Positions 34,116-45,092 of a stretch of 64,000 nucleotides of DNA are shown piece by piece (position 1 is the first letter of the stretch; each line of letters opens with the position of its first letter). A program made the position numbers and the translations under genes. This DNA comes from an uncultured Prevotellaceae bacterium (GTDB taxonomy: Bacteria; Bacteroidota; Bacteroidia; Bacteroidales; Bacteroidaceae): the NCBI GenBank assembly GCA_902799905.1, contig CADCCB010000009.1, forward strand, positions 18,987-82,986, read 5' to 3'. A model generated the notes under the pieces. That model saw only the letters and a program-made list of their open reading frames with translations. It was not told the DNA's origin and did not search any database.

Positions 34116-34123
34116 TAACTTTG
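34116..34123 (+). promoter_or_regulatory. -7 box of the fur-purA-hisS operon
   Basis: TAACTTTG, about 10 nt upstream of the Fur-family ATG, predicting a very short leader. Confidence 0.55.
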
Positions 34124-34133
34124 CGGGCGGTTT

Positions 34134-35901
<1,768 letters not shown>

Positions 35902-35902
<1 letters not shown>

Positions 35903-37257
35903 TGGCACAGAAACCAAGTATACCTAAGGGAACACGCGACTTCGGCCCTGTGGAGATGGCCAAGCGCAACTATATCTTCAACACCATACGCTTGGTGTAC
36001 GAACTCTATGGCTTTCAGCAGATAGAGACTCCGGCTCAGGAGACGCTGCAGACGCTGATGGGCAAGTATGGTGAGGAGGGTGACAAACTGCTCTTCAAAA
36101 TACTGAACTCTGGCGACTATTTGACCAAGATTGAAGATGGAGAACTGCTGGAACGCAACACCCTGCGCCTGGCCTCAAAGATATGCGAGAAAGGTCTGCG
36201 CTACGATCTCACCGTGCCTTTCGCCCGCTATGTGGTGATGCATCGTGAGGAACTGCAGTTGCCATTCAAGCGTTATCAGGTGCAACCCGTGTGGCGTGCC
36301 GACCGTCCACAGAAAGGTCGCTATCGCGAGTTCTATCAGTTCGACGGCGATGTGGTGGGCTCTGACTCCCTGCTCAACGAAGTGGAACTGATGCAGATCG
36401 TCGATACTGTTTTTACTCGTTTCGGCGTGCGTGTCCAGATTAAGATTAATAACCGCAAGATTCTCACTGGCATTGCCGAGGTGATAGGTGCTGTTGACAA
36501 GATTGTGGACATCACTGTGGCCATCGACAAACTCGACAAGATTGGTATTGACAACGTCAATCAGGAACTCCGCGAGGATGGACTCAGCGAGGAGCAGATT
36601 CAGAAACTGCAGCCTATCATCATGCTTGAAGGCACCAACGAGGAAAAACTGAACACCATCGCTGAGGTCCTTGCAAGCAGTGAGACAGGTTTGAAGGGTG
36701 TTGAGGAAACCAAATATATTCTTGGCTTCCTGACATCGCTGAACAATGAGATTCAGTTGGACTTGACATTGGCTCGCGGTTTGAGTTACTACACGGGTGC
36801 TATCTTCGAGGTGAAGGCCCTTGATACGCCTATGGGCAGTATCTCTGGTGGTGGACGCTATGATAACCTGACGGGTATCTTCGGCATGCCGGGCCTCTCG
36901 GGTGTGGGCATCTCCTTCGGTGTCGACCGTATCTACGACGTGCTGAACGCCCTTGACCTCTATCCCAAGGATTCACTGCAGACTACACAGATGCTTTTCA
37001 TCAACTTTGGTGAGAAAGAGACTGCCTACTGTCTGCCTATTGTGGCAAAGGTTCGTGCTGCCGGCATCCGTGCTGAGATCTATCCTGACAGCACGAAGAT
37101 GAAGAAACAGATGTCGTATGCCAACGCCAAGCAGATTCCCTACGTCGTGTTGGCTGGCGACAATGAGATGGCAGCCGGCAAGGTGACGCTGAAGAATATG
37201 GAGACGGGCGAGCAGATGCTCGTTTCGCCTGATGAACTCATTGCGAAACTCTCGTGA
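35902..37257 (+). CDS. hisS: Histidyl-tRNA synthetase
   Basis: Class II synthetase, 451 aa. Motif 2 region [27 protein letters not shown], the histidine-A motif [15 protein letters not shown], and motif 3 [22 protein letters not shown] are present, followed by the C-terminal anticodon-binding domain (about residues 360-451). Its start codon shares one base with the purA stop. Confidence 0.96.
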
Positions 37258-37328
37258 TATCGGAATATCGGAATATCGAAATGTCGATATATCGTTTTTC
37301 CGTTAAAACGAATAAACGAACAAACGAA
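37258..37328. repeat. Short tandem repeats after hisS
   Basis: ATATCGGA units (GATATCGGAATATCGGAATATCG) followed by ACGAATAAACGAACAAACGA. Another example of the short-period intergenic arrays found in this window; part can fold as an inverted repeat around GATATATCG. Confidence 0.6.
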
Positions 37329-37343
37329 TGAAAAAACTATTCT

Positions 37344-38174
37344 ATGAAACAAATCAGACTACTTGCTGTATTGATGGCCTTTGTGCTTGTTTGCACCTCG
37401 GCCACCAATCATAAAACCACTACTATATTTATAATAGGTGACTCCACTGCTGCCAATAAGGACATCTCCAATGGCAAGAAAGAACGCGGGTGGGGCATGG
37501 CTCTGCAGGCTTGTTTCGACCCAGAGTATATCGTGGTGGACAATCATGCCGTCAATGGAAGGTCGTCGCTGTCGTTCATGAATGAGGGACGATGGGACAA
37601 GGTGCTGGAGAAAATCAAGCCAGGCGACTATGTTATCATCCAGTTCGGACATAACGACGAGAAGCCCAAGGCCGACCGCCATACCGATCCAGGCTCCACG
37701 TTTGACTATAATCTGGCCAAGTATGTGCGAGAGACACGTGAGCATGGCGGCATACCCGTGCTGATGAACCCTGTGGTGCGTCGCAACTTCTTTGTCAACG
37801 CCCCAGAGAACGACGATGACGAGAAACTGCGCACGACAACCTTCAAGGATGGCGTGAAGATGGTGGAGGGCGACTCGCTCATCGATACCCACGGACTCTA
37901 TCGCGTGGCTCCGCGTGACGTGGCCCGTAGGATGAACGTGCATTTCGTGGATGCCAACCAGATTACCCACGATTTGGAGCAGGGCTTGGGCACGGAGGGC
38001 TCGAAGAAACTCCACATGTGGTTCCTGCCAGGCGAAGAGCCGTCGGTTCCTGAGGGTCGACAGGACAACACCCACTACAATGTCTATGGTGCCCAGGTTG
38101 TGGCCAATCTCTTGGCAGATGCCCTCTGCGAGGAGATTCCAGTACTGAAGAAGTATCGCGTCAGAAGCAAATGA
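37344..38174 (+). CDS. Exported SGNH hydrolase, rhamnogalacturonan acetylesterase-like
   Basis: A 276-aa exported esterase. The signal peptide (MKQIRLLAVLMAFVLVCTSA) is followed by the SGNH blocks: IFIIGDSTAANKD (catalytic Ser), NHAVNGRSSLSF (Gly block), VIIQFGHNDEKP (Asn), and DNTHYNVYGAQVV near the C-terminus (Asp and His). The pattern GDSTAA..NGRSS..GHND is that of rhamnogalacturonan/pectin acetylesterases, suggesting removal of acetyl groups from plant polysaccharides. No other pectin genes are adjacent. Confidence 0.9.
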   Translation: MKQIRLLAVLMAFVLVCTSATNHKTTTIFIIGDSTAANKDISNGKKERGWGMALQACFDPEYIVVDNHAVNGRSSLSFMNEGRWDKVLEKIKPGDYVIIQFGHNDEKPKADRHTDPGSTFDYNLAKYVRETREHGGIPVLMNPVVRRNFFVNAPENDDDEKLRTTTFKDGVKMVEGDSLIDTHGLYRVAPRDVARRMNVHFVDANQITHDLEQGLGTEGSKKLHMWFLPGEEPSVPEGRQDNTHYNVYGAQVVANLLADALCEEIPVLKKYRVRSK

Positions 38175-38200
38175 AGTTTGGAAAGTGTATAAATAACGAA

Positions 38201-38237
38201 ACAAATCCTGCAAAACATTTGCAGGATTTGTTTTTTA
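38201..38237 (+). terminator. Strong terminator after the acetylesterase gene
   Basis: Perfect 14-bp stem: ACAAATCCTGCAAA (38201-38214), 3-nt loop, TTTGCAGGATTTGT (38218-38231), followed by six T residues. Confidence 0.9.
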
Positions 38238-38249
38238 TCCTTATCTTTG
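38219..38249 (+). promoter_or_regulatory. Promoter of rubrerythrin, overlapping a terminator
   Basis: TTGC at 38219-38222, 19-nt spacer, TATCTTTG at 38242-38249. The -33 element lies inside the right arm of the preceding terminator stem. Confidence 0.7.
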
Positions 38250-38289
38250 CAGACAACATTAATACTATACCTAACAAATTCGTTAATTT

Positions 38290-38847
38290 ATGAAGAAAAA
38301 GTTTATCTGCGCCGTTTGTGGATATATCTACGAAGGCGATGCTGCTCCTGAGAAGTGTCCAATCTGTAAGGCACCTGCCTCGAAGTTCTCTGAACTGAAG
38401 GATGATGCCGAGATGACCTACGCTACCGTGCACAAGATTGGCGACGGCAAGCCCGAGGGCGTCAGCGAGGAGATGATTAATGATCTGCGCAACCACTTCA
38501 ATGGCGAGTGCGGCGAGGTTGGCATGTATCTGGCAATGGCCCGTCAGGCCGATCGCGAGGGCTATCCTGAGATTGCCGAGGCTTTCAAGCGCTATGCTTT
38601 TGAAGAGGCCGACCACGCCAGCCGTTTTGCTGAGTTGCTGGGCGAGTGCGTATGGGACACCAAGACCAATCTGGAAAAGCGTGCTGCTGCCGAGGCTGGT
38701 GCCTGCGAGGACAAGTTCCGCATTGCCAAGAATGCTAAGGCTGCTGGTTTCGATGCTATCCATGATACCGTTCATGAGATGGCCAAAGACGAGGCCCGTC
38801 ATGGTGCTGGCTTTGCCGGTCTTCTGAAGCGCTACTTTGGAAAGTAA
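38290..38847 (+). CDS. Reverse rubrerythrin (rubredoxin domain N-terminal)
   Basis: An 185-aa oxidative-stress protein that reduces hydrogen peroxide in anaerobes. The rubredoxin domain comes first ([20 protein letters not shown], residues about 6-25), followed by a ferritin-like diiron domain with Glu and ExxH ligands ([29 protein letters not shown]). This order is opposite to classical rubrerythrin. It has its own promoter directly after a strong terminator. Confidence 0.93.
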   Translation: MKKKFICAVCGYIYEGDAAPEKCPICKAPASKFSELKDDAEMTYATVHKIGDGKPEGVSEEMINDLRNHFNGECGEVGMYLAMARQADREGYPEIAEAFKRYAFEEADHASRFAELLGECVWDTKTNLEKRAAAEAGACEDKFRIAKNAKAAGFDAIHDTVHEMAKDEARHGAGFAGLLKRYFGK

Positions 38848-38888
38848 ACGGAAAAAAGTAAACAGCAAGGAAATAAAATGACGAAAAG

Positions 38889-38931
38889 TCCGTTTTATCT
38901 GTGTATGATAAGACGGATTTTTTTGTTTTTT
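38889..38931 (+). terminator. Terminator overlapping the start of the next gene
   Basis: TCCGTTTTATC (38889-38899), 7-nt loop, GATAAGACGGA (38907-38917), then T7-G-T6. The second arm and T run are also codons 1-9 of the lipoprotein gene starting at 38905. Confidence 0.75.
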
Positions 38932-40254
38932 GTAATATTGTCCTCACTAGTGGCTTGTTCCGATGACGACTCGTTCACCACGAGTCCTTCGGCTCGTCTG
39001 ACTTTTTCAACCGACTCGGTGAAGATGGACACCATTTTCTCGAATGTAGGGTCACGCACTTACGACTTCTGGGTTTATAACAATGCCAGCGACGGCATCC
39101 GCCTGCAGAGCGTGCGGTTGAGACAAGGCAACCAGAAGGGGTTCCGCGTCAATGTCAACGGCTATTACCTGGACAACTCGGTAGGTTCTGTGATGACAGG
39201 CCTGGAACTGCCAAAGGGTGACAGCATCCGCGTCTTCGTGGAACTCACGACACCGCTGAACGGACAGGATGAGCCGAAGGTGGTTACTGACGATTTGGTG
39301 TTCCGGCTGGAGAGCGGGGTAGAGCAGAGCGTGGTGCTGCAGGGGTGTTCGTGGGACGCTATCTTCATGCATGATGTCGTTGTCAGTAGCGACTCGCTCA
39401 TAGAGAGCACAAAACCACTCGTCATTTACGGCGGCATCTCTGTGGATAGTGCTGTGACGCTGACCATTCGCAATACGACCCTTTACTTCCATGACGGCAA
39501 GGGCATTGAGGTTGGTGGACACCTGCTGACCGACAGCGTCGTGATGCGAGGCGACCGTCTGGATCGCATGTTCACCTATCTGCCTTACGATCGCGTTAGC
39601 GGACAGTGGGGCAAGAAGGGGGGCATCGTCATCCGCAAGTCATCGACAGGCAACGTTTTGCGACGTACGGAGATACGCAATGCAGGACTATATGGTGTGA
39701 CGTGCGACTCGGCAGCAGTTGTCGATGGTGTGCTGCGCCTTGATATGGAGGACTGTATTGTTCACAATACGGCTGGCGACTGCCTCTATGCCGACAATGC
39801 CAATATCCGTCTGCGCAACTGCCTGTTCAGCAATGCGAAGGGCGACTGCGTGTGTATCAGTGGCGGTAAGGCCGACATCTCGCGCTGCACAATGGCACAG
39901 TTCTATGCCTTTGCTGGCGGACGAGGTGTTGCGCTTAGTTTCACCAACATGAAGACACCTTTGCTGGAATTGAAGTGCGACAGCATCGTGATGACCGGTT
40001 ATGATGATAACGAGTTTATAGGCTTGAATACTGACACGACGAAATTGTTCAATTACCAGTTCAGTCGTTCGCTGTTGCGTATGCCGAAGATTGAGACCAA
40101 GGACAGCGTCAGGTTTGAAAGCATTATCTGGGAGTCTCCCCAGGACTCTGTTCAGGGAAAGCAACATTTCCGGCTGGTCGATTCCGACAGCCTCCGCTAT
40201 GACTTCCACATCATCGACTCCATCTCACCCGCTAGGGGATTGGGATGGCGTTAA
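38905..40254 (+). CDS. Lipoprotein with parallel beta-helix repeats
   Basis: A 449-aa lipoprotein. Signal peptide MIRRIFLFFVILSSLVAC has a lipobox (SLVAC) and is followed by an acidic SDDDS stretch, the usual surface-export type of context in Bacteroidetes. The middle and C-terminal parts contain right-handed beta-helix-like repeats (residues about 200-370: LRRTEIRNAGLYGV, LDMEDCIVHNTAGDCL, IRLRNCLFSNAKGDCV, ADISRCTMAQF). A ligand or polysaccharide-binding role is likely but not shown. The upstream ATG at 38878 is possible, but the lipoprotein signal starts at 38905. Confidence 0.8.
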   Translation: MIRRIFLFFVILSSLVACSDDDSFTTSPSARLTFSTDSVKMDTIFSNVGSRTYDFWVYNNASDGIRLQSVRLRQGNQKGFRVNVNGYYLDNSVGSVMTGLELPKGDSIRVFVELTTPLNGQDEPKVVTDDLVFRLESGVEQSVVLQGCSWDAIFMHDVVVSSDSLIESTKPLVIYGGISVDSAVTLTIRNTTLYFHDGKGIEVGGHLLTDSVVMRGDRLDRMFTYLPYDRVSGQWGKKGGIVIRKSSTGNVLRRTEIRNAGLYGVTCDSAAVVDGVLRLDMEDCIVHNTAGDCLYADNANIRLRNCLFSNAKGDCVCISGGKADISRCTMAQFYAFAGGRGVALSFTNMKTPLLELKCDSIVMTGYDDNEFIGLNTDTTKLFNYQFSRSLLRMPKIETKDSVRFESIIWESPQDSVQGKQHFRLVDSDSLRYDFHIIDSISPARGLGWR

Positions 40255-40266
40255 GAAAACGACGAT

Positions 40267-40740
40267 TTAGAATTCTGTGAACGACAGGGGCATGAGGTTT
40301 CTGATGCCCTCCATCACGTAGATGCAACGCTTGCCATAGAGCAGGATGCGTATGGATTGTCCGTGACGCGTCTCTGTCTCGATGAGCACTTGCCGACAGG
40401 TGCCACAAGGCGACACCGGTTCTTCTGTCAACTCTCCTTTGGTGTTGCGGGCAGCAATGGCCAGCATCGTTATGGGGACTTCAGGATACTGAGCCCCTGC
40501 GGCAAAGATGGCACTCCGCTCAGCACAGAGGCCTGCAGGGAAGGCGGCGTTCTCCTGATTACAGCCGGGCAGCACCTCTCCGTTTTCCAACTGGATGGCA
40601 GCCCCCACATGGAAATTGGAGTAGGGAGCATAACTGTTATTGGTCGATTCGATGGCTTTTTCAACCAGAAACTGCTCGTCGCTGGTGAGTTCGTCCATCT
40701 GGCACTCCCTGATTTGGATCTTCAGTTGTAGGTCTTTCAT
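40267..40740 (-). CDS. cdd: Cytidine deaminase
   Basis: Zinc enzyme deaminating cytidine and deoxycytidine. The 157-aa form has SNFHVGAA, GLCAERSA (zinc Cys and catalytic Glu) and SPCGTCRQ (two zinc Cys), normal for the homotetrameric class. The start at MKDLQLKIQ (40738-40740) was chosen; the longer frame overlaps the uvrA 3' end. Lies 17 nt downstream of uvrA on the same strand. Confidence 0.93.
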   Translation of the reverse strand: MKDLQLKIQIRECQMDELTSDEQFLVEKAIESTNNSYAPYSNFHVGAAIQLENGEVLPGCNQENAAFPAGLCAERSAIFAAGAQYPEVPITMLAIAARNTKGELTEEPVSPCGTCRQVLIETETRHGQSIRILLYGKRCIYVMEGIRNLMPLSFTEF

Positions 40741-40757
40741 ATTTGTTCCTTTCTGTT

Positions 40758-43574
40758 TTATTTGAGTTTCTCCTTTAAGTATTGTCCCGTAACGCTTTCT
40801 TGACATAGGGCCACCTCTTCGGGTGTTCCTGTGATAACGAGGTTGCCGCCTCGGTCACCACCATCGGGGCCTAGGTCGATGACGTGGTCGGCCAGTTTGA
40901 TGACATCCATGTTGTGCTCAATGATGAGTATGGTATGACCTCTTTGCAACAAGGCATCGAGTGCGTCCATCAGTCGTCTGATGTCGTGAAAATGGAGGCC
41001 CGTTGTGGGCTCGTCGAAAATGAAAAGTGTGGGCTCCTGCCGTTCCTGTCCGATGAAGTAGGCCAGTTTGACGCGCTGGTTCTCGCCTCCAGAGAGGGTG
41101 CTGCTGTTTTGTCCCAACTTGATGTAGCCCAGTCCGACATCATCCAGCGGTTTCAGTCTGTTGACAATGGCCTTCTGATTATGACTGCCGAAGAACTCGA
41201 TGGCCTCGGCAATGGTCATGTTGAGCACATCATCGATGTTCTTGCCCTCGAAGCGCACGTCGAGGATATCGTGCTTGAAGCGTTTACCGTGACAGGCTTC
41301 GCATTCCAGAACTAGATCGGCCATGAACTGCATCTCTACGGTGATTGTGCCTGCCCCCTTACACTCGTCGCAGCGTCCGCCGTCGGCATTGAACGAGAAG
41401 AACTGCGACGTGAAGCCCATCTGCTGGGCCAGTGGCTGTGAGGCGAAGAGGTCGCGGATGGCATCAAAGGCTTTGACGTAAGTGGCTGGGTTGGAGCGTG
41501 TTGACTTACCTATCGGATTCTGGTCTACGAATTCGACGCGCTTGATGGCATCGATGTCACCCTCAAGACCACTATAAGGACCTGGCGCGTCGCAGACATC
41601 GCCCAGATGGCGTTTGAGCGACGGGTAGAGTATTCCCTTGATGAGCGAGGACTTGCCGCTGCCGCTGACTCCGGTAACGACCGTCAGCACGTTGAGAGGT
41701 ATCTGTACGTCAATGCCTCTGAGGTTGTTCATGCGTGCACCGATAATATCAATGTGCCTGTTCCAAGGGCGACGGCTCTGAGGAACGGGTATGGTTTCTT
41801 TGCCACTCAGATAGTCGAGCGTGTAACTCTTGCAACTAGAGATACTAGATTCGCTAGAGATACTAGATTCGCTAAAGGGCTCACCAGCGTACACGATCTC
41901 ACCGCCCAGTCGCCCTGCATCGGGGCCTACGTCAATCAGGTAGTCGGCGGCTCGGATAATCTCCTCGTCGTGTTCTACGACAACCACTGTGTTGCCTAAG
42001 TCCTGTAGTTGTTTTAATACATGAATGAGGCGGTCGGTATCGCGTGAGTGGAGTCCGATGCTCGGCTCGTCGAGAATATAGAGCGAGCCGACCAGGCTGC
42101 TGCCGAGCGACGTGCAAAGATTGATGCGTTGGCTCTCACCGCCCGAGAGTGTGTTTGACAGGCGGTTGAGGGTCAGGTAGCCCAGTCCGACATCCAGTAG
42201 GAACTGTAGTCTGGAGCGAATCTCCGTGAGCAGTCGTTTCCCCACTTCGGCATCGTGGCCGGATAGTTGCAGTTGGTTGAACCATTCCTGAAGTCGGACG
42301 ACGGGCATCTGTACCAGGTCGGTGATGCTCCGCCCGTCAATCTTTACATAGTCTGCCTCTGGCTTCAGACGCGTGCCTCGGCACGTCGGACAGACGGTCT
42401 TGCCGCGATAGCGGCTCAGCATGACGCGGTACTGTATCTTGTACTGGTTCTCCCTGACCATCTGGAAGAAACTGTCGATGCAGGGTTTTTCTTTGGTGTT
42501 GCGGTCTGAGGGCAAGCCGTGCCAAAGCCAGTCTTTCTGCTGTTGGGTGAGGTTGTAGTAGGGTTCAAAAATGGGGAAGTCATCATCAGCAGCATGGCGG
42601 ATGAACCAATTCTTCCATTCGCCCATCTTCTCCCCGTGCCAGCACACCACACAGCCGTCATAGACGGAGAGACTGGTGTCAGGTATGACTAGGTTCTCAT
42701 CGATGCCAATGATACGACCGAAGCCTTGACATTCAGGACAGGCTCCGGCTGGCGAGTTGAAGGAGAAGAGTTGGTCGGTAGGCTCCTCGAAGGTGATGCC
42801 GTCGGCCTCGAAGCGTGTTGAGAAATCGTAGGTCAGGCCAGCCGGCAATACGATGAGCCGCATCTGTCCCTGTCCCTCGTAGAAGGCCGTCTCGGCTGAG
42901 TCGGCCAGTCGGTCGATGGTTTCTTTGTCGGCAGAGGCCGAGAGACGGTCGATGACGAGGTAGATGGGTGACGTGTCTGCCGTCGCTTTCTCAAGGAAAT
43001 CGTCGATACGAGTGAAGTCTCCATTGACGTAGATGCGCACGTAGCCCTGCAGCACACACGCCTTGAGTTGCTGTTCAACGGTGCGTCCCTCGTTGACGAT
43101 AAGCGGAGCCAGAACGGCGAACTTGGTGCCTGTTGAGAACTCCAGCATCTTCTGCACCACGTCCTCGGTCGAGTGCTTCCGTACTTCTTGTCCGCTGATG
43201 GGTGAGAAGGTGTGTCCGATGCGGGCATAGAGCAGTCGCAGATACTCGTATATCTCTGTCGATGTGCCGACGGTGCTTCGCGGGTTGCGTGCGATGACTT
43301 TCTGCTCAATGGCAATGGCGGGCGGTATGCCGCGTATGAAGTCGCACTCAGGCTTGTTCATGCGTCCAAGGAACTGGCGGGCATAACTGGAGAGACTCTC
43401 CACGTATCGTCGCTGGCCCTCGGCATAGAGGGTGTCGAAGGCCAGCGATGACTTACCCGATCCGCTCACTCCAGTGATGGCCACGAACCGGTTGCGTGGT
43501 ATGCGCACGTCAACACCTTTTAGATTATTGACGCGTGCTCCCTTGATCTCAATATACTCTTCCTGTACTGCCAT
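40758..43574 (-). CDS. uvrA: Excinuclease ABC subunit UvrA
   Basis: DNA-damage recognition ATPase of nucleotide excision repair, 938 aa. Both ABC modules are intact: Walker A GVSGSGKSSLAFDT near residue 35 and a second GVSGSGKSSLIKG near 650; signature LSGGESQRINL and LSGGENQRVKL; zinc-finger cysteines (CPECQGFG, CPTCRGTR, CDECKGAG..CEACHGKRF). An odd serine-rich insertion (SESSISSESSISS) lies between the modules near residue 575 and comes from an 18-bp tandem duplication. The start MAVQEEY shares one base with the pepD stop (TAATG). Confidence 0.96.
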   Translation of the reverse strand: MAVQEEYIEIKGARVNNLKGVDVRIPRNRFVAITGVSGSGKSSLAFDTLYAEGQRRYVESLSSYARQFLGRMNKPECDFIRGIPPAIAIEQKVIARNPRSTVGTSTEIYEYLRLLYARIGHTFSPISGQEVRKHSTEDVVQKMLEFSTGTKFAVLAPLIVNEGRTVEQQLKACVLQGYVRIYVNGDFTRIDDFLEKATADTSPIYLVIDRLSASADKETIDRLADSAETAFYEGQGQMRLIVLPAGLTYDFSTRFEADGITFEEPTDQLFSFNSPAGACPECQGFGRIIGIDENLVIPDTSLSVYDGCVVCWHGEKMGEWKNWFIRHAADDDFPIFEPYYNLTQQQKDWLWHGLPSDRNTKEKPCIDSFFQMVRENQYKIQYRVMLSRYRGKTVCPTCRGTRLKPEADYVKIDGRSITDLVQMPVVRLQEWFNQLQLSGHDAEVGKRLLTEIRSRLQFLLDVGLGYLTLNRLSNTLSGGESQRINLCTSLGSSLVGSLYILDEPSIGLHSRDTDRLIHVLKQLQDLGNTVVVVEHDEEIIRAADYLIDVGPDAGRLGGEIVYAGEPFSESSISSESSISSCKSYTLDYLSGKETIPVPQSRRPWNRHIDIIGARMNNLRGIDVQIPLNVLTVVTGVSGSGKSSLIKGILYPSLKRHLGDVCDAPGPYSGLEGDIDAIKRVEFVDQNPIGKSTRSNPATYVKAFDAIRDLFASQPLAQQMGFTSQFFSFNADGGRCDECKGAGTITVEMQFMADLVLECEACHGKRFKHDILDVRFEGKNIDDVLNMTIAEAIEFFGSHNQKAIVNRLKPLDDVGLGYIKLGQNSSTLSGGENQRVKLAYFIGQERQEPTLFIFDEPTTGLHFHDIRRLMDALDALLQRGHTILIIEHNMDVIKLADHVIDLGPDGGDRGGNLVITGTPEEVALCQESVTGQYLKEKLK
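41836..41871. repeat. 18-bp tandem duplication inside uvrA
   Basis: CTAGAGATACTAGATTCG occurs twice back to back (41836-41853 and 41854-41871), keeping the frame and encoding SSISSE twice. Could vary in copy number between strains. Confidence 0.9.
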
Positions 43575-45025
43575 TAGAGATTCTTTAGAACCAGCAGGAG
43601 ATGATCCCAAACCATCTGTACGGTGGGTATGTGCAGTCGTTCGTCGGGTGTGTGGACAAAGCGCAGTGTGGGACCGAAGGAAATCATGTCGAGTTGCGGA
43701 TAGCGCTCAGAAAATAGTCCGCACTCCAGTCCGGCGTGTATGCCGCGAACGATGGGTTCCTTGCCGAATAGTTCCTTGTAGGCCTTCACCACGGTGTCGC
43801 GCAGACGGCTCTCGGCACGCATCTTCCAGGCGGGATAACCGTCGCTGCTGTGCGCCTCGGCACCTGCCAGTTGGAAGGTGGCCACGATGGTAGCACACAT
43901 ATTTTCGAGGTTCGACATTACATTGGAACGCTGTGACGAGAGAATATTGATTTCGTTTTCCGTTGAATGGATGGCGGCAATGTTGCTCGAAGTCTCCACC
44001 AGCCCGTTCAGTTCGGGATCCTGGCAGATGGCATAGATGCCGTTGTCAACGGCCTGTAGCGCCCATACGAAGTTACAGGCCACCTGTGCCTCGATGACTG
44101 GTTCTGCCTCTGTCGATTCCATCATCCACTCCATCTGGGTGTCGGTGACGTGGAATTCGTCCTCTACCTGTGCAGCAAACACGTTCCAGTCGGCCTTCAC
44201 GTTCTCTTTCACGTCGTGTGGTACTGCAATCACGAATTGTCCGTCGCGTGGGATGGCGTTATGCAGTTTGCCCGAATGGAATTGTGCCAGACGCACCCCC
44301 TCGTAGCGGTTCATGGTCTGGAACAGGAATCGTCCCAGCAGTTTGATGGCATTGGCACGCTGCTTGTTGATGTCGTCGCCGGAATGTCCGCCTATGAGTC
44401 CCTTCAGTTGGGCGCGCAGGAAGAACGAACCTTCCGGTGCATACTCGCGGGTGAAGGTGAACTTGGCTTGTGTGTTACGGCCTCCGGCACACGAGACGAA
44501 CATCTCGCCCTCGTCCTCTGAGTCGAGGTTGATAAGGTAGTCGCCCGTCATAAAGCCCGGTTTCATACCCTCGGCACCCGTCAGTCCCGTCTCCTCATCG
44601 CGTGTGAAAACGCACTCCAGGGGACCATGCTCAATGTCGTTGGCTTCGAGGATGGCCAGTTCGATGGCGCAGCCTATGCCGTCGTCGGCACCCAGCGTGG
44701 TACCCTTGGCCGTCAGCCACTCGCCGTCGACATAGGTTTGGATGGCATCATTGTCAAAATCGAACTCTACGTCGACCAGTTTGTCGCACACCATGTCCAT
44801 GTGGCTCTGCAGTATCACTGTCTTGTGATTCTCATAGCCCTTGGTGGCCGGTTTGCGTATGAGCACATTGCCCGTCTCGTCAACTTTCGTCTCCAGGCCG
44901 TGGCTTTCACCCCACTGGCGCAGGTACGCTATCATCTTCTCCTCGTGTTTGGAAGGACGCGGAATTTGGTTAATCTTTGCAAACTGCTCGAACACGGAGG
45001 CAGGTTTTAGGTCACTTTTATTCAT
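43574..45025 (-). CDS. pepD: Aminoacyl-histidine dipeptidase (M20)
   Basis: A 483-aa cytosolic metallopeptidase that cleaves dipeptides such as carnosine-like Xaa-His. Metal-binding motifs are visible: LQSHMDMVCDK (His and Asp), TLGADDGIGCA (bridging Asp), TRDEETGLTGAEGM (catalytic Glu pair), and GLECGLFSERYP near the C-terminus. It overlaps uvrA by one base and its promoter faces that of a small membrane protein gene. Confidence 0.94.
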   Translation of the reverse strand: MNKSDLKPASVFEQFAKINQIPRPSKHEEKMIAYLRQWGESHGLETKVDETGNVLIRKPATKGYENHKTVILQSHMDMVCDKLVDVEFDFDNDAIQTYVDGEWLTAKGTTLGADDGIGCAIELAILEANDIEHGPLECVFTRDEETGLTGAEGMKPGFMTGDYLINLDSEDEGEMFVSCAGGRNTQAKFTFTREYAPEGSFFLRAQLKGLIGGHSGDDINKQRANAIKLLGRFLFQTMNRYEGVRLAQFHSGKLHNAIPRDGQFVIAVPHDVKENVKADWNVFAAQVEDEFHVTDTQMEWMMESTEAEPVIEAQVACNFVWALQAVDNGIYAICQDPELNGLVETSSNIAAIHSTENEINILSSQRSNVMSNLENMCATIVATFQLAGAEAHSSDGYPAWKMRAESRLRDTVVKAYKELFGKEPIVRGIHAGLECGLFSERYPQLDMISFGPTLRFVHTPDERLHIPTVQMVWDHLLLVLKNL

Positions 45026-45064
45026 TTTTAATGTTTTAATGTTTAATGTTTAATATTTAATTGC

Positions 45065-45086
45065 TACCTTTGCACCCGCAAAAGTA
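45065..45086. promoter_or_regulatory. Palindromic pair of divergent -7 boxes
   Basis: Plus-strand TACCTTTG (45065-45072) and minus-strand TACTTTTG (complement of 45079-45086) are only 6 bp apart in opposite orientation. They serve the small membrane protein gene at 45093 and pepD. TTTAATG tandem repeats lie at about 45030-45062. Confidence 0.6.
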
Positions 45087-45092
45087 ATAAAA

